Source: CALLCD01 sp039196965 (GTDB lineage: Bacteria > Pseudomonadota > Alphaproteobacteria > Caulobacterales > Hyphomonadaceae). Taken from it: DNA of 64,000 bases. The stretch is taken from contig JBCCUK010000003.1 of NCBI GenBank assembly GCA_039196965.1, forward strand, positions 1 to 64,000, given 5' to 3'. A program made the position numbers and the translations under genes. The notes below the pieces were generated by a model. That model was not told the origin of the DNA, made no database searches, and was given only the letters and a program-made list of their open reading frames with translations. Each line of letters starts with the position of its first letter. Position 1 is the stretch's first letter. Positions 44,301 through 52,069 of this stretch are shown one piece after another.

Positions 44301-44702
44301 TTACCTGTTTGACGCGATGATGAGTTCTTTATCCGTGGCCCCGATCTCCCAGCTGATCGTCAGCGGATATGACTTGAGGTCTGACCCCATTGAGCCTTCG
44401 AAGGACTGAGCGTTGATAAACCTGCGGCTGGTGTCGCGAAACCTCTCATCCGAGCAGGATTCTATTGTCATGCCGGCAATGCTGTTATCGGTGTCAACAT
44501 GAACAGAAAGGCGACAATCGCCTGAGATGCCAAGGCGCCCAGCAGTATACGGATATTCAATACTCTGAGTGCTCAGCGGGTAACGGTCACCGTCTAGCGT
44601 GATCGTGTAGGGAATGCCGTCTACAGGCGTATTAGTTTGTGCAGACACTGTTGGCACTATGCAAAAAGCGACTGCGGTGGCGGTCATCAAAATCTGTTTC
44701 AT
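44301..44702 (-). CDS. Small exported protein with TonB-C-terminal-like fold
   Basis: 133 residues from the ATG at 44702, which gives a clean signal peptide (KQILMTATAVAFCIVPTVSAQ); an ATG ten codons upstream would bury it. The mature part follows the outline of TonB C-terminal domains: IEYPYTAGRLGISGDCRLSV, then VDTDNSIAGMTIESCSDERF, then the helix RRFINAQSFEG and the strand LTISWEI. Two cysteines in the fold could form a disulfide. No proline-rich linker or membrane anchor is present, so it is not a TonB energy transducer itself. Function unknown; homology is distant. Confidence 0.5.
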   Translation of the reverse strand: MKQILMTATAVAFCIVPTVSAQTNTPVDGIPYTITLDGDRYPLSTQSIEYPYTAGRLGISGDCRLSVHVDTDNSIAGMTIESCSDERFRDTSRRFINAQSFEGSMGSDLKSYPLTISWEIGATDKELIIASNR

Positions 44703-44896
44703 GAAGCGTATATGACAGATATATGACGGCATGTCACTAAACTGTCACATAAATAGTTGTGCCAAAGCGCATTAATCTGTGAACGGTGCGTTCGGGCATT
44801 GGATGCCAGGCATCTGATTTTTATGGATATTTAGTGTTAACTCGATGATTTTGATGGCACTGAAAAAATATTGTCTTTATACAGACGTAGTACTGA

Positions 44897-45697
44897 TTAT
44901 GCTGTCACATTGTCTCTTAAAGGTGCTCGAACGGGCGTTCCCTTGGGAGGTTCTGGCAGCTGAATCGCTTCGATAGGAACGGCATTCCTAGCATCAGCCA
45001 CGAGAGCGGCTGTGCGCGCTTCTATGCGACTTTCGAGTAGCTCCAGAAAGACATCCTTCGCGAGGCCAGGCTCTATTGGCTCGAGGAATTCTATCACGGC
45101 AGTGCCGGGTGATTTCTCAAAATTGTCTTGCGGCCAGAAGACGCCGAGATTTGTTGCTACGGGCACAACGGGAACACTCATCTCCTGATACATATGCCAG
45201 ACGCCGGCCTTATAGCGCATCTTGTAGTCAATAGGTGCAAGATGCCCTTCCGGATAAATCAGGACACGCTTGTTTCGCGCCTTGGCGCGCGTCATCCCTT
45301 CGGACAGGGATGATGCCTTTCTGGAATCTCCGCCACACGTGTCAATTACGATCGCTTCGAGCTTTTGGAGGATTGGTCCGAGGAGCGGCAAACGCTCCAA
45401 ATGGTCACCAGTCACGAAGACGAGATCGTCGACTTCGGAGTAGGCCATAAAACCATCGCCCCAGCTCTGGTGCTTCGCCGCAACGATAAATGCCCCCTCT
45501 TTGGGAAGATTATCCTTCGCCAGAGCTTTCGTTTTCAGGCCAGCACAAAACCTGAGGGCGAGGCGAATGGCGCGCGTATAGGACCGTATCCAGATTGTCA
45601 GTGGACGCCCTGATGGAAGAAGCAGAAGTGGTAAAGCGGCGACGACGTATACCAAAGATAGCGTCCAGTACGCGGCGGCGAATAGATAGGATCCCAT
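44897..45697 (-). CDS. plsC: 1-acyl-sn-glycerol-3-phosphate acyltransferase
   Basis: 266 residues. The catalytic H-x4-D motif is H76-Q-S-W-G-D81, and the substrate motif is YPEGHLAP around E150-G151, where most members have FPEGTR. An N-terminal membrane segment anchors it. It acylates lysophosphatidate to phosphatidate in the inner membrane; other lysophospholipid acyltransferase substrates remain possible. It follows the TetR gene with a 17-base gap, so the two are co-transcribed and the regulator probably responds to lipid state. Confidence 0.88.
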   Translation of the reverse strand: MGSYLFAAAYWTLSLVYVVAALPLLLLPSGRPLTIWIRSYTRAIRLALRFCAGLKTKALAKDNLPKEGAFIVAAKHQSWGDGFMAYSEVDDLVFVTGDHLERLPLLGPILQKLEAIVIDTCGGDSRKASSLSEGMTRAKARNKRVLIYPEGHLAPIDYKMRYKAGVWHMYQEMSVPVVPVATNLGVFWPQDNFEKSPGTAVIEFLEPIEPGLAKDVFLELLESRIEARTAALVADARNAVPIEAIQLPEPPKGTPVRAPLRDNVTA

Positions 45698-45714
45698 GCT
45701 CTTGAACCTTGTGA

Positions 45715-46311
45715 CTATTTCTGCATCAAAATCGCGATAATCGCCCGCGTGAAAGCGTCGGCATGTGCGCTGAAAGGGCCATGCAACCTGTTATAGGCTT
45801 TGTGCTCGCCGGCCTGCAGGACAACGCCGAGCACCATTGCCGCCAAAATCGCTGGATCACCCCTTGGGATCTCTCCAGCGGTCATCAGTTCCGCAATCAG
45901 CGTTTCGGTGATCGACACCGGGTCATCCGGTCTCTTTGTGTCATGGGGAATGAATTTGTGAAGCGACACCAAATGAAAGGAGAACAGCAGCCAGTCATCA
46001 TCGGCGAGCTGGCAATAGGCAGATACGATCGCGCGAACACGATCTTCAAGGCTTCCTTCAGTCTTTGCCGCTTCTACGACAAGCGCGCCCAGCCGATTAT
46101 GGGTTTCCATGAAAAGTGAAAAGGCGAGTTCATCCTTGCCCTTGTAGTGCCGATAAAGCGCGCCCTCAGAGACACCTGCCTTGTCTGCAATGTCCCGCGT
46201 TGTGGCAGCATCAACGCCTTCGCCGATGAAAAGCTCGAGCGCAGCGCGTTCGATTTTCGGCCTTGCGTTCTTGGCTCTTGGCCGTTTTGCAGGGGATTTT
46301 GTACTTGCCAT
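45715..46311 (-). CDS. TetR-family transcriptional regulator
   Basis: 198 residues. The N-terminal basic tail (KRPRAKNARPK) is followed by the TetR helix-turn-helix (ALELFIGEGVDAATTRDIAD, KAGVSEGALYRHYKGKDEL) and a helical ligand-binding part. It leads the operon with plsC. A possible palindromic operator lies 35 bases upstream. The ligand is unknown; a fatty-acid or acyl-CoA signal would fit the partner gene. Confidence 0.92.
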   Translation of the reverse strand: MASTKSPAKRPRAKNARPKIERAALELFIGEGVDAATTRDIADKAGVSEGALYRHYKGKDELAFSLFMETHNRLGALVVEAAKTEGSLEDRVRAIVSAYCQLADDDWLLFSFHLVSLHKFIPHDTKRPDDPVSITETLIAELMTAGEIPRGDPAILAAMVLGVVLQAGEHKAYNRLHGPFSAHADAFTRAIIAILMQK

Positions 46312-46345
46312 CTAACTTTCCTGACTGATCGTATAGAAGCAATAA

Positions 46346-46361
46346 GTGATCAATCGCTCAC
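46346..46361. promoter_or_regulatory. Possible TetR operator
   Basis: GTGATCAATCGCTCAC is a partial palindrome with GTGA/TCAC arms, 12 of 16 positions symmetric, 35 bases upstream of the TetR start codon. Position and form suit autoregulation, but the assignment is a guess from symmetry. Confidence 0.3.
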
Positions 46362-46643
46362 AGTCAAGATCGAATCGGTGCTAATTGAGAGGTCGCGAGT
46401 GCCGAAATGGAAGCATGAAAAGAGTTGAGTGGTATGTCTAAAGAGCGCACTGGCGGCGGAATATCAGAACCAATTACGCCTTTCACAATCCTGAAGCACA
46501 CCAAGCATCGGAAATAAAAAAGCGATGTCTACAGCTATAACCAGCTTAAGAAGATCGTCACTTACTATGTCAGCATTTTTAAATGCTGGGCTTAGCTTAC
46601 GAAAGCACGTGGACCCTCAATGTGTCAGTCCAGCCCGTGAGTT
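46362..46643. other. Gene-free stretch between tetR and lexA
   Basis: With the operator region this is a 330-base gap. A 27-codon frame at 46434-46517 has no ribosome binding site and I do not call it. A perfect 8-base inverted repeat, CAGCATTT (46571-46578) and AAATGCTG (46581-46588), lies 56 bases past the lexA stop; it has no adjoining T-run on the minus strand and its role is unclear. Confidence 0.4.
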
Positions 46644-47330
46644 TTAGCTGTAGCGCCGTATAAGTGCGACGAGCTTACCCTGAACGCGTATACGGTCGGG
46701 ACCGAAAATGCGCGTTTCGTAAGCCGGATTTGCTGCTTCGAGCGCGATGGATTTGCCCTTCTTGCGGAGCTTTTTGAGGGTCGCTTCCTTTTCATCGACC
46801 AGAGCGACGACAATGTCGCCGGAAGTGGCGCTGTCGGTGCGTTTCAGAATGACGATGTCATCTTCGAAAATGCCAGCATCGATCATAGAGTCGCCTCGAA
46901 CTTCCAGCGCGAAGAAGTCCTCGCCCATGGGCAAATCGATCGGGGCATTTACGCGGTTGGTCTCTTCCTGAATAGCTTCAATCGGAACACCGGCCGCAAT
47001 GCGGCCCAACACCGGGATAGATCGGATCTCTGATGAAGGGACGGCCTCGGTCTGGTCTCCAACAATGCTCGGCTTGAACTGCTGACGTCCACGCGGCGGC
47101 GCAGTGGCTGTTGCCGACTCAGGCAGCTTCAACACTTCCAGCGCCCGGGCCCGATGAGCAAGCCGGCGAATGAAGCCCCGCTCCTCAAGTGCAGTAATAA
47201 GCCGGTGGATTCCCGATTTGGATGCCAAATTCAAAGCGTCTTTCATTTCGTCGAAAGACGGGGAAACACCTGTTTCCTTAATTCTCTGGTGGATGAAGAT
47301 AAGCAGTTCTTTTTGCTTTTTGGTCAGCAT
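46644..47330 (-). CDS. lexA: SOS repressor LexA
   Basis: 228 residues. A winged-helix DNA-binding domain (KKQKELLIFIHQ, SPSFDEMKDALNL, KSGIHRLITALEERGFI) is followed by a linker and the S24 peptidase domain. The self-cleavage site is A113-G114 in RIAAGVPIEA, catalytic Ser148 in RGDSMIDAG and Lys186 in KEATLKKL. It represses DNA-damage genes until RecA-stimulated self-cleavage. A matching SOS box lies 37-51 bases upstream, so it is autoregulated. trpC and trpD precede it on the same strand. Confidence 0.97.
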   Translation of the reverse strand: MLTKKQKELLIFIHQRIKETGVSPSFDEMKDALNLASKSGIHRLITALEERGFIRRLAHRARALEVLKLPESATATAPPRGRQQFKPSIVGDQTEAVPSSEIRSIPVLGRIAAGVPIEAIQEETNRVNAPIDLPMGEDFFALEVRGDSMIDAGIFEDDIVILKRTDSATSGDIVVALVDEKEATLKKLRKKGKSIALEAANPAYETRIFGPDRIRVQGKLVALIRRYS

Positions 47331-47366
47331 GGCAAGACAAGCCTCTCCCGAATCTGTATTTGTTCT

Positions 47367-47381
47367 GTTCTATATGTGTTC
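47367..47381. promoter_or_regulatory. LexA-binding SOS box
   Basis: GTTC-TATATGT-GTTC matches the alphaproteobacterial LexA consensus GTTC-N7-GTTC exactly. It lies between the trpC stop and the lexA start and is the natural autoregulatory site. A third GTTC at 47362-47365 is immediately adjacent. Confidence 0.88.
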
Positions 47382-47391
47382 TGGTTAAAGG

Positions 47392-48195
47392 TCAATTACT
47401 GTTCGATGCCGCCACCAGGTTGTGAACAGCGGTCTCCCGGTTTTCTTCTTTCATCAGACTTTCCCCGATCAGGAAGCGCCGCGCCCCGCAGCCATGCAGC
47501 TGTATAATATCTTCGGGGGTCTTGATGCCACTTTCGGAGACCAGATGACGTCCGTCTGGAACCGCTCCTGCGAGCCGCTCGGTCACGGAGAGATCTGTCT
47601 CCATTCTGGTAAGATCGCGGTTGTTGATGCCGATTAGGGGGCTTTCAAGCTCCAGTGCCCGCATCAGCTCCACCTCATTATGGGCCTCGATCAGAACATC
47701 CATGTTCAAGCTCTGAGCTGCATCTTCTAGCTCATGGGCCAGTTGGTCACTGACCGCTGCCATAATGATCAGAATGGCATCGGCACCGTGGGCGCGCGCC
47801 TCAAGCACCTGCAGGGGGTCAATCATAAAATCCTTACGCAGTAGCGGTAAGGAGACCGCATTTCTGATCGTCTCAAGATCCTCAAGCGAGCCGCCGAAAC
47901 TCGGGCCATCGGTCAAGACCGACAGACAGGCCGCGCCGCCGGCTTCATACTCGCGGGCAATCTGAACAGGATCTGCGCCGGGCAGTATATCTCCTGCGGA
48001 AGGGCTCCGTCGTTTCAGTTCGCATATCAGGCCATTTCGTCCGGCTTCCACTGCTCTAGACAGAGCGTCAGCCAAGCCACGCGGCGGCGTTTGCCCGCTA
48101 GCTTTCGTATCTAGATCAGCCGGCGATACTATTGCGCGGAGCTCAGCGACTTCGTCCCGTTTGTAGTCTAGGATGCGGGTGAGGGCGTTGCTCAT
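47392..48195 (-). CDS. trpC: Indole-3-glycerol-phosphate synthase
   Basis: 267 residues, a TIM barrel. Motifs: ICELKRRSPSAGDI near the start, LSVLTDGPSFGGS, LLRKDFMIDPLQV, LIGINNRDL and VSESGIKTPEDI. It closes the indole ring from carboxyphenylaminodeoxyribulose phosphate. It is monofunctional, without TrpF. It overlaps trpD by 4 bases; lexA follows after a gap with the SOS box. Confidence 0.97.
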   Translation of the reverse strand: MSNALTRILDYKRDEVAELRAIVSPADLDTKASGQTPPRGLADALSRAVEAGRNGLICELKRRSPSAGDILPGADPVQIAREYEAGGAACLSVLTDGPSFGGSLEDLETIRNAVSLPLLRKDFMIDPLQVLEARAHGADAILIIMAAVSDQLAHELEDAAQSLNMDVLIEAHNEVELMRALELESPLIGINNRDLTRMETDLSVTERLAGAVPDGRHLVSESGIKTPEDIIQLHGCGARRFLIGESLMKEENRETAVHNLVAASNSN

Positions 48196-49223
48196 GGAGA
48201 CGTTCGCCCGTGGGATGTTTCGATGAGCCGCTGCAGCGCTGCTCTCGCCCGACCGCTGTCTATGGCTTCACGCGCCAGTGTGACACCGGTCGCGAGGCTC
48301 TCCGCTTCGCGCAGCACATAAAGTCCAGCCCCTGCATTTGCGCAGACAATATCGCGAAATGAGCCGGTTTTTCCGTCGAGCACGTCGAGGATCGCTTGCG
48401 CATTATGTTCCGGAGATCCGCCAGCGAGGGCAGATAGTGGGCTCGGTTTCAGACCCATCATAGCTGGTGTCAGAGTATATTCGTTTATCTCGCCGTGGCC
48501 GATTTCCGCTGCCAATGTGTCACCGGAAACGGAAATCTCATCAATGCCATCGGTACCATGAACAATGAGGGCGTGCTCTGTTCCAAGCGCGCGCAGGGCT
48601 TCTGCCATCGGTCTCACCCATTCCGGTGCGAAAACGCCGATCACCTGATGCTCTGCTCCTGCCGGATTGGTCAGCGGGCCGAGCAGATTAAAGATGGTTC
48701 GTATACCGAGTTTCTTGCGGATCGGCGCAACATGGCGCATGGCATTGTGGTGCGCTGGGGCAAACATGAAGGCCACGCCTGCTTCTTCGAGGCAGGCTTT
48801 GAATGCGGCATCATCAATGTCGAGATTGACACCGAGAGCTTCCAGCACGTCGGCTGATCCGGTTTTAGGAGGCACTGAACGATTGCCATGTTTGGCGACA
48901 TGCCCACCGGCACCAGCCGTGACGATAGCGGCTGCTGTCGACGTATTGAGGCTTGTCCAATTGAGACCGCCAGTGCCGCATGTGTCGAGTAGCGGGCCGT
49001 CCACAAGATGCCGCCGGCTTGCTGCCCGCATTGCTCTTGCGCCAGCTATGAGTTCAGAGGAGGTTTCACCCCGCACGGCGAGTCCTGTGAGCAGAGCTCC
49101 TATTTCTTCCGGCGCGGCATCGCCCGCAAGCATGGCGTTGAACGCCTGTTCAAGGCTCATAGGGTCGAGTTCTTCCCGGCGGGCAACGGCCTTTATCGCT
49201 GAGGTGAGGGCTGTGTCTGTCAT
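48192..49223 (-). CDS. trpD: Anthranilate phosphoribosyltransferase
   Basis: 343 residues from the ATG at 49223 (MTDTALTSAIKAV); an alternative start lies seven codons earlier. The PRPP site is LDTCGTGGLNWTSLNTST, and KHGNRSVPPKTGSADVLEAL matches the anthranilate-binding segment. Transfers phosphoribose to anthranilate. It is separate from trpG here, unlike the enterobacterial fusion. Confidence 0.96.
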   Translation of the reverse strand: MTDTALTSAIKAVARREELDPMSLEQAFNAMLAGDAAPEEIGALLTGLAVRGETSSELIAGARAMRAASRRHLVDGPLLDTCGTGGLNWTSLNTSTAAAIVTAGAGGHVAKHGNRSVPPKTGSADVLEALGVNLDIDDAAFKACLEEAGVAFMFAPAHHNAMRHVAPIRKKLGIRTIFNLLGPLTNPAGAEHQVIGVFAPEWVRPMAEALRALGTEHALIVHGTDGIDEISVSGDTLAAEIGHGEINEYTLTPAMMGLKPSPLSALAGGSPEHNAQAILDVLDGKTGSFRDIVCANAGAGLYVLREAESLATGVTLAREAIDSGRARAALQRLIETSHGRTSP

Positions 49224-49377
49224 CGCCGCCGCTCTTAGCGTCAATGGTCACGCGGATCAAACCGGTTCTTTCAGGCTACCCGGGGCGGTGCTCACGGCCA
49301 TCCCGGATTGATCACAAATTCGCCAGATCCTGAGACGCGCAATTGCTCAAACGCGGCAATTGCCTAAGGCTTTCTCT

Positions 49378-50319
49378 ATGCAGCTATTGGCAATGAAACC
49401 GTTTGAAGACCCCGATCTTACGGCAAAGGGCGAACCGCGGGCGAAAGTTCACTGGAATGGGCTATCTACGCTGTGGCTCAATACGGGCACGCTTTGCAAT
49501 ATTGCCTGCGAGAACTGCTATATTGAAAGCTCTCCGCGTAATGACCGGCTGGTCTATCTCTCCCTTGAGGATGTGATCCCTGTCTTGGACGAGGTCGACG
49601 CTCTTGGCAGCGGAGCTAAGGAGATCGGCATTACCGGCGGCGAGCCCTTCATGTGCCCGGACATATTGAAGATCATGGATGCTATATTAGCGCGTGGGCA
49701 CAGCCTGCTTCTGTTGACCAATGCGATGCAACCCATGATGCGGCGGCGCATACAGGAGGGCCTACTGAAGATACTCGAACAGTATGGTGACCGGCTAACC
49801 CTGCGCGTCTCAATGGACCACCATGGCGCGGATCTACATGATGCAGAGCGTGGCAAGGACGCATTTTCAAAGGCGTTGAAAGGCCTGTCCTGGCTCGCCG
49901 AGCATGGCTTCAAAACCGCAATTGCTGGCCGTCAGTTGCTGAGCGAAGACGAACCAACGGCCCGAGCTGCCTACGGCGAACTGATATCGCTGATTGGGCT
50001 TTCTATCGATCCGGACAACCCATCCGAACTTGTACTTTTCCCCGAAATGACGACTGAAAAGACACCACCGGAGATCACCACCGAATGTTGGTCGATCCTC
50101 GATGTTAATCCAGCTGATATGATGTGCGCCAGCCAGCGCATGCTGGTGCGTCGCAAAGGGGAGGATCGCGCGGTCTTCATGCCGTGTACGCTGCTCGCCT
50201 ATGACGACCGCTTCGTCATGGGAGAGAGTCTTACCGAAGCGACTGCACATCCCGTGGCTCTGAACCATCGCTGGTGCGCGGAATTCTGCGTTCTTGGCGG
50301 TGGGAACTGTTCCGCGTAA
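49378..50319 (+). CDS. Radical SAM protein of unknown function
   Basis: 313 residues from the ATG at 49378; a TTG six codons earlier is possible. The 4Fe-4S cluster site is C40-x3-C44-x2-C47 (CNIACENCY), followed by GITGGEPFM for SAM binding. A C-terminal cysteine cluster (HRWCAEFCVLGGGNCSA) may bind a second cluster. The order of strands fits a partial TIM barrel. It shares its intergenic region with trpD (divergent) and precedes a glyoxalase gene. Substrate unknown. Confidence 0.82.
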   Translation: MQLLAMKPFEDPDLTAKGEPRAKVHWNGLSTLWLNTGTLCNIACENCYIESSPRNDRLVYLSLEDVIPVLDEVDALGSGAKEIGITGGEPFMCPDILKIMDAILARGHSLLLLTNAMQPMMRRRIQEGLLKILEQYGDRLTLRVSMDHHGADLHDAERGKDAFSKALKGLSWLAEHGFKTAIAGRQLLSEDEPTARAAYGELISLIGLSIDPDNPSELVLFPEMTTEKTPPEITTECWSILDVNPADMMCASQRMLVRRKGEDRAVFMPCTLLAYDDRFVMGESLTEATAHPVALNHRWCAEFCVLGGGNCSA

Positions 50320-50358
50320 GACACTTACTAAAGGCGACATTTGAAGAGAGGACGGCCA

Positions 50359-50880
50359 ATGGCTCCAGAAGATCTGAGTGCGAATGAGGGGAAGTTGAAT
50401 GCCGATCCGGCAACGGCAGATTTTGTGCTCAATCACACCATGCTGCGGGTGAAAGACCCGGTCAAATCGCTTGCCTTCTATTGCGACCTTCTCGGTATGA
50501 CGCTGGTCAAACGGCTCGACTTCCCGCCAGCGAAGTTCTCACTTTTCTTTCTCGGCTACGTCCGGGAGACCGACGAGGCGATCCCCGAAGACGATGCAGC
50601 GCGTACGGCGTTTGCCTTCCGCCAGAGAGGGCTTCTGGAGCTGACCCATAATTGGGGCACCGAGGATGAGGATGGCACTGTTTATCATTCGGGCAATGAA
50701 GATCCGCGAGGCTTCGGCCATCTCGGCATAGCGGTCCCTGATGTGGAGACGGCCTGTGAGCGATTTGAGAAGGCAGACGTCGATTTCGTCAAACGCCCCG
50801 ATGAGGGCGCTATGAAAGGCCTCGCTTTTATCAGGGACCCCGATGGGTATTGGGTGGAGATCTTGAAGGTTCCCCAGTGA
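50359..50880 (+). CDS. gloA: Lactoylglutathione lyase (glyoxalase I)
   Basis: 173 residues from the ATG at 50359, with AGAGAGGA upstream; a TTG six codons earlier is possible. It has the vicinal-oxygen-chelate fold: NHTMLRVKDPVKSLAFYCDLLGM at the front, LLELTHNWGTEDE with the metal-binding Glu, GFGHLGIAVPDVE with the His, and DPDGYWVEIL with the last Glu. It converts the hemithioacetal of methylglyoxal and glutathione to lactoylglutathione. Convergent with the membrane protein gene downstream. Confidence 0.95.
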   Translation: MAPEDLSANEGKLNADPATADFVLNHTMLRVKDPVKSLAFYCDLLGMTLVKRLDFPPAKFSLFFLGYVRETDEAIPEDDAARTAFAFRQRGLLELTHNWGTEDEDGTVYHSGNEDPRGFGHLGIAVPDVETACERFEKADVDFVKRPDEGAMKGLAFIRDPDGYWVEILKVPQ

Positions 50881-50888
50881 GATGAGCA

Positions 50889-51485
50889 TCAAGCGAAGCG
50901 GAGGCTGCGCCGCCTGATCAAGAGCCACGCTACGAAGACAAGGCAGGCGATGGCAACTGCCGCTGGGAAGAGGGCTGTTGTCCATGACACGTTTTCCAAC
51001 GCGCCCAGTACCAAGCCGTTGCGTATGAGACTCAGGGAAAAGAACATCGCGCTCTCTTCATAGGGCGCGGTGTAAGCCTTCCTGAATGAGGGGCCAAAAC
51101 CGAGCAGATCAACGATCGTCAGAATGATCACAGCGCTTAGCGGTTCCGATGTTAGAAACCAGAGCGGCAAAGCTGCGCCGGCGAGAATGAGAAATATCCA
51201 GTCGGTCGACGTAATGCTTCGGTCGCCGGATTTCAGGAAAGCCAGATAGGCGACGAAGCAGCTGATCACAGCCGAAACGCCGATGGGCCATGCGCCAACG
51301 CCCGCGCCGTCGGAGATCTGAGCGAAAAAGACGATGACCGTTCCAGCACCCCAGATGATCCAGGAGAAAACGTGCGGTCTGGTTCCGCCGCGCAGTATTG
51401 AACTGATGTAGGGAAAATACATTGCGATAGTGAGCGCTATGGCGAGCCCTGCCAAAAGCTCTCGCAGTGCGCTTGCGGCCATCAT
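50889..51485 (-). CDS. Membrane protein of unknown function, possibly PQ-loop/SemiSWEET-like
   Basis: 198 residues with about six membrane segments. The start overlaps the trpG stop by ATGA, so it is the last gene of the ppiD-trpE-trpG run. The first part (AMYFPYISSILRGGTRPH) has a PQ-loop-like feel, with a Pro in a helix followed by polar residues, as in small sugar or amino-acid transporters. The C-terminus is basic. No family can be assigned firmly. Its place suggests no role in tryptophan synthesis by itself. Confidence 0.55.
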   Translation of the reverse strand: MMAASALRELLAGLAIALTIAMYFPYISSILRGGTRPHVFSWIIWGAGTVIVFFAQISDGAGVGAWPIGVSAVISCFVAYLAFLKSGDRSITSTDWIFLILAGAALPLWFLTSEPLSAVIILTIVDLLGFGPSFRKAYTAPYEESAMFFSLSLIRNGLVLGALENVSWTTALFPAAVAIACLVFVAWLLIRRRSLRFA

Positions 51486-52069
51486 TTGAACTGGTTCAGC
51501 CAGTTCCTAAGCAGGGCGTGGCCGTGTTCGGTGAGAATGCTTTCAGGATGAAACTGAACGCCGAAGACGGGACGGCTTTCATGGCGAACAGCCATGATCT
51601 CATCGTCATCGGTGAAGGCGTCGGCGATGAGAGAGCTTGGCAGGTCGGTCTCTCGCAGGGCGAGGGAATGGTACCGGACCACCGTATACGATCCAGGAAG
51701 TCCATCGAACAAAGGCCCGCTTGAATGGTGAATCTCCGAGCGCTTACCGTGTCGGATCTCTTTGGCTGTGATCACTTTGCCGCCGAGGGCCTGTCCGATC
51801 GCCTGATGGCCAAGGCAGACGCCGAGGATCGGCAGATCAGCAGGAGCCTCGCTGACGAGTTCCATGCATATGCCCGCTTCATTCGGTGTGCACGGACCGG
51901 GTGACAGAACGATGCCATCGGGTTTGGTCGCCAAAGCGTCGGCCGCGCTCAACTCATCGTTTCTGATGACGCGGGTGTCTGCACCAACATCCTGCAGAAA
52001 GTGAACGAGGTTCCAGGTGAAGCTGTCATAATTGTCGACAACGAGGATGTCCGGTCGGGCTTTGCTCAT
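51482..52069 (-). CDS. trpG: Anthranilate synthase component II (glutamine amidotransferase)
   Basis: 195 residues, class-I amidotransferase. Catalytic Cys in ILGVCLGHQAIGQALGG and His-Glu in GVQFHPESIL. It supplies ammonia from glutamine to TrpE. It overlaps trpE by 4 bases. In some bacteria such a subunit also serves para-aminobenzoate synthase, which cannot be told from sequence. Confidence 0.96.
   Translation of the reverse strand: MSKARPDILVVDNYDSFTWNLVHFLQDVGADTRVIRNDELSAADALATKPDGIVLSPGPCTPNEAGICMELVSEAPADLPILGVCLGHQAIGQALGGKVITAKEIRHGKRSEIHHSSGPLFDGLPGSYTVVRYHSLALRETDLPSSLIADAFTDDDEIMAVRHESRPVFGVQFHPESILTEHGHALLRNWLNQFK

Noticed and set aside
46434..46517. 27-codon frame between tetR and lexA
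   Set aside because: No ribosome binding site, no hydrophobic or otherwise notable composition.
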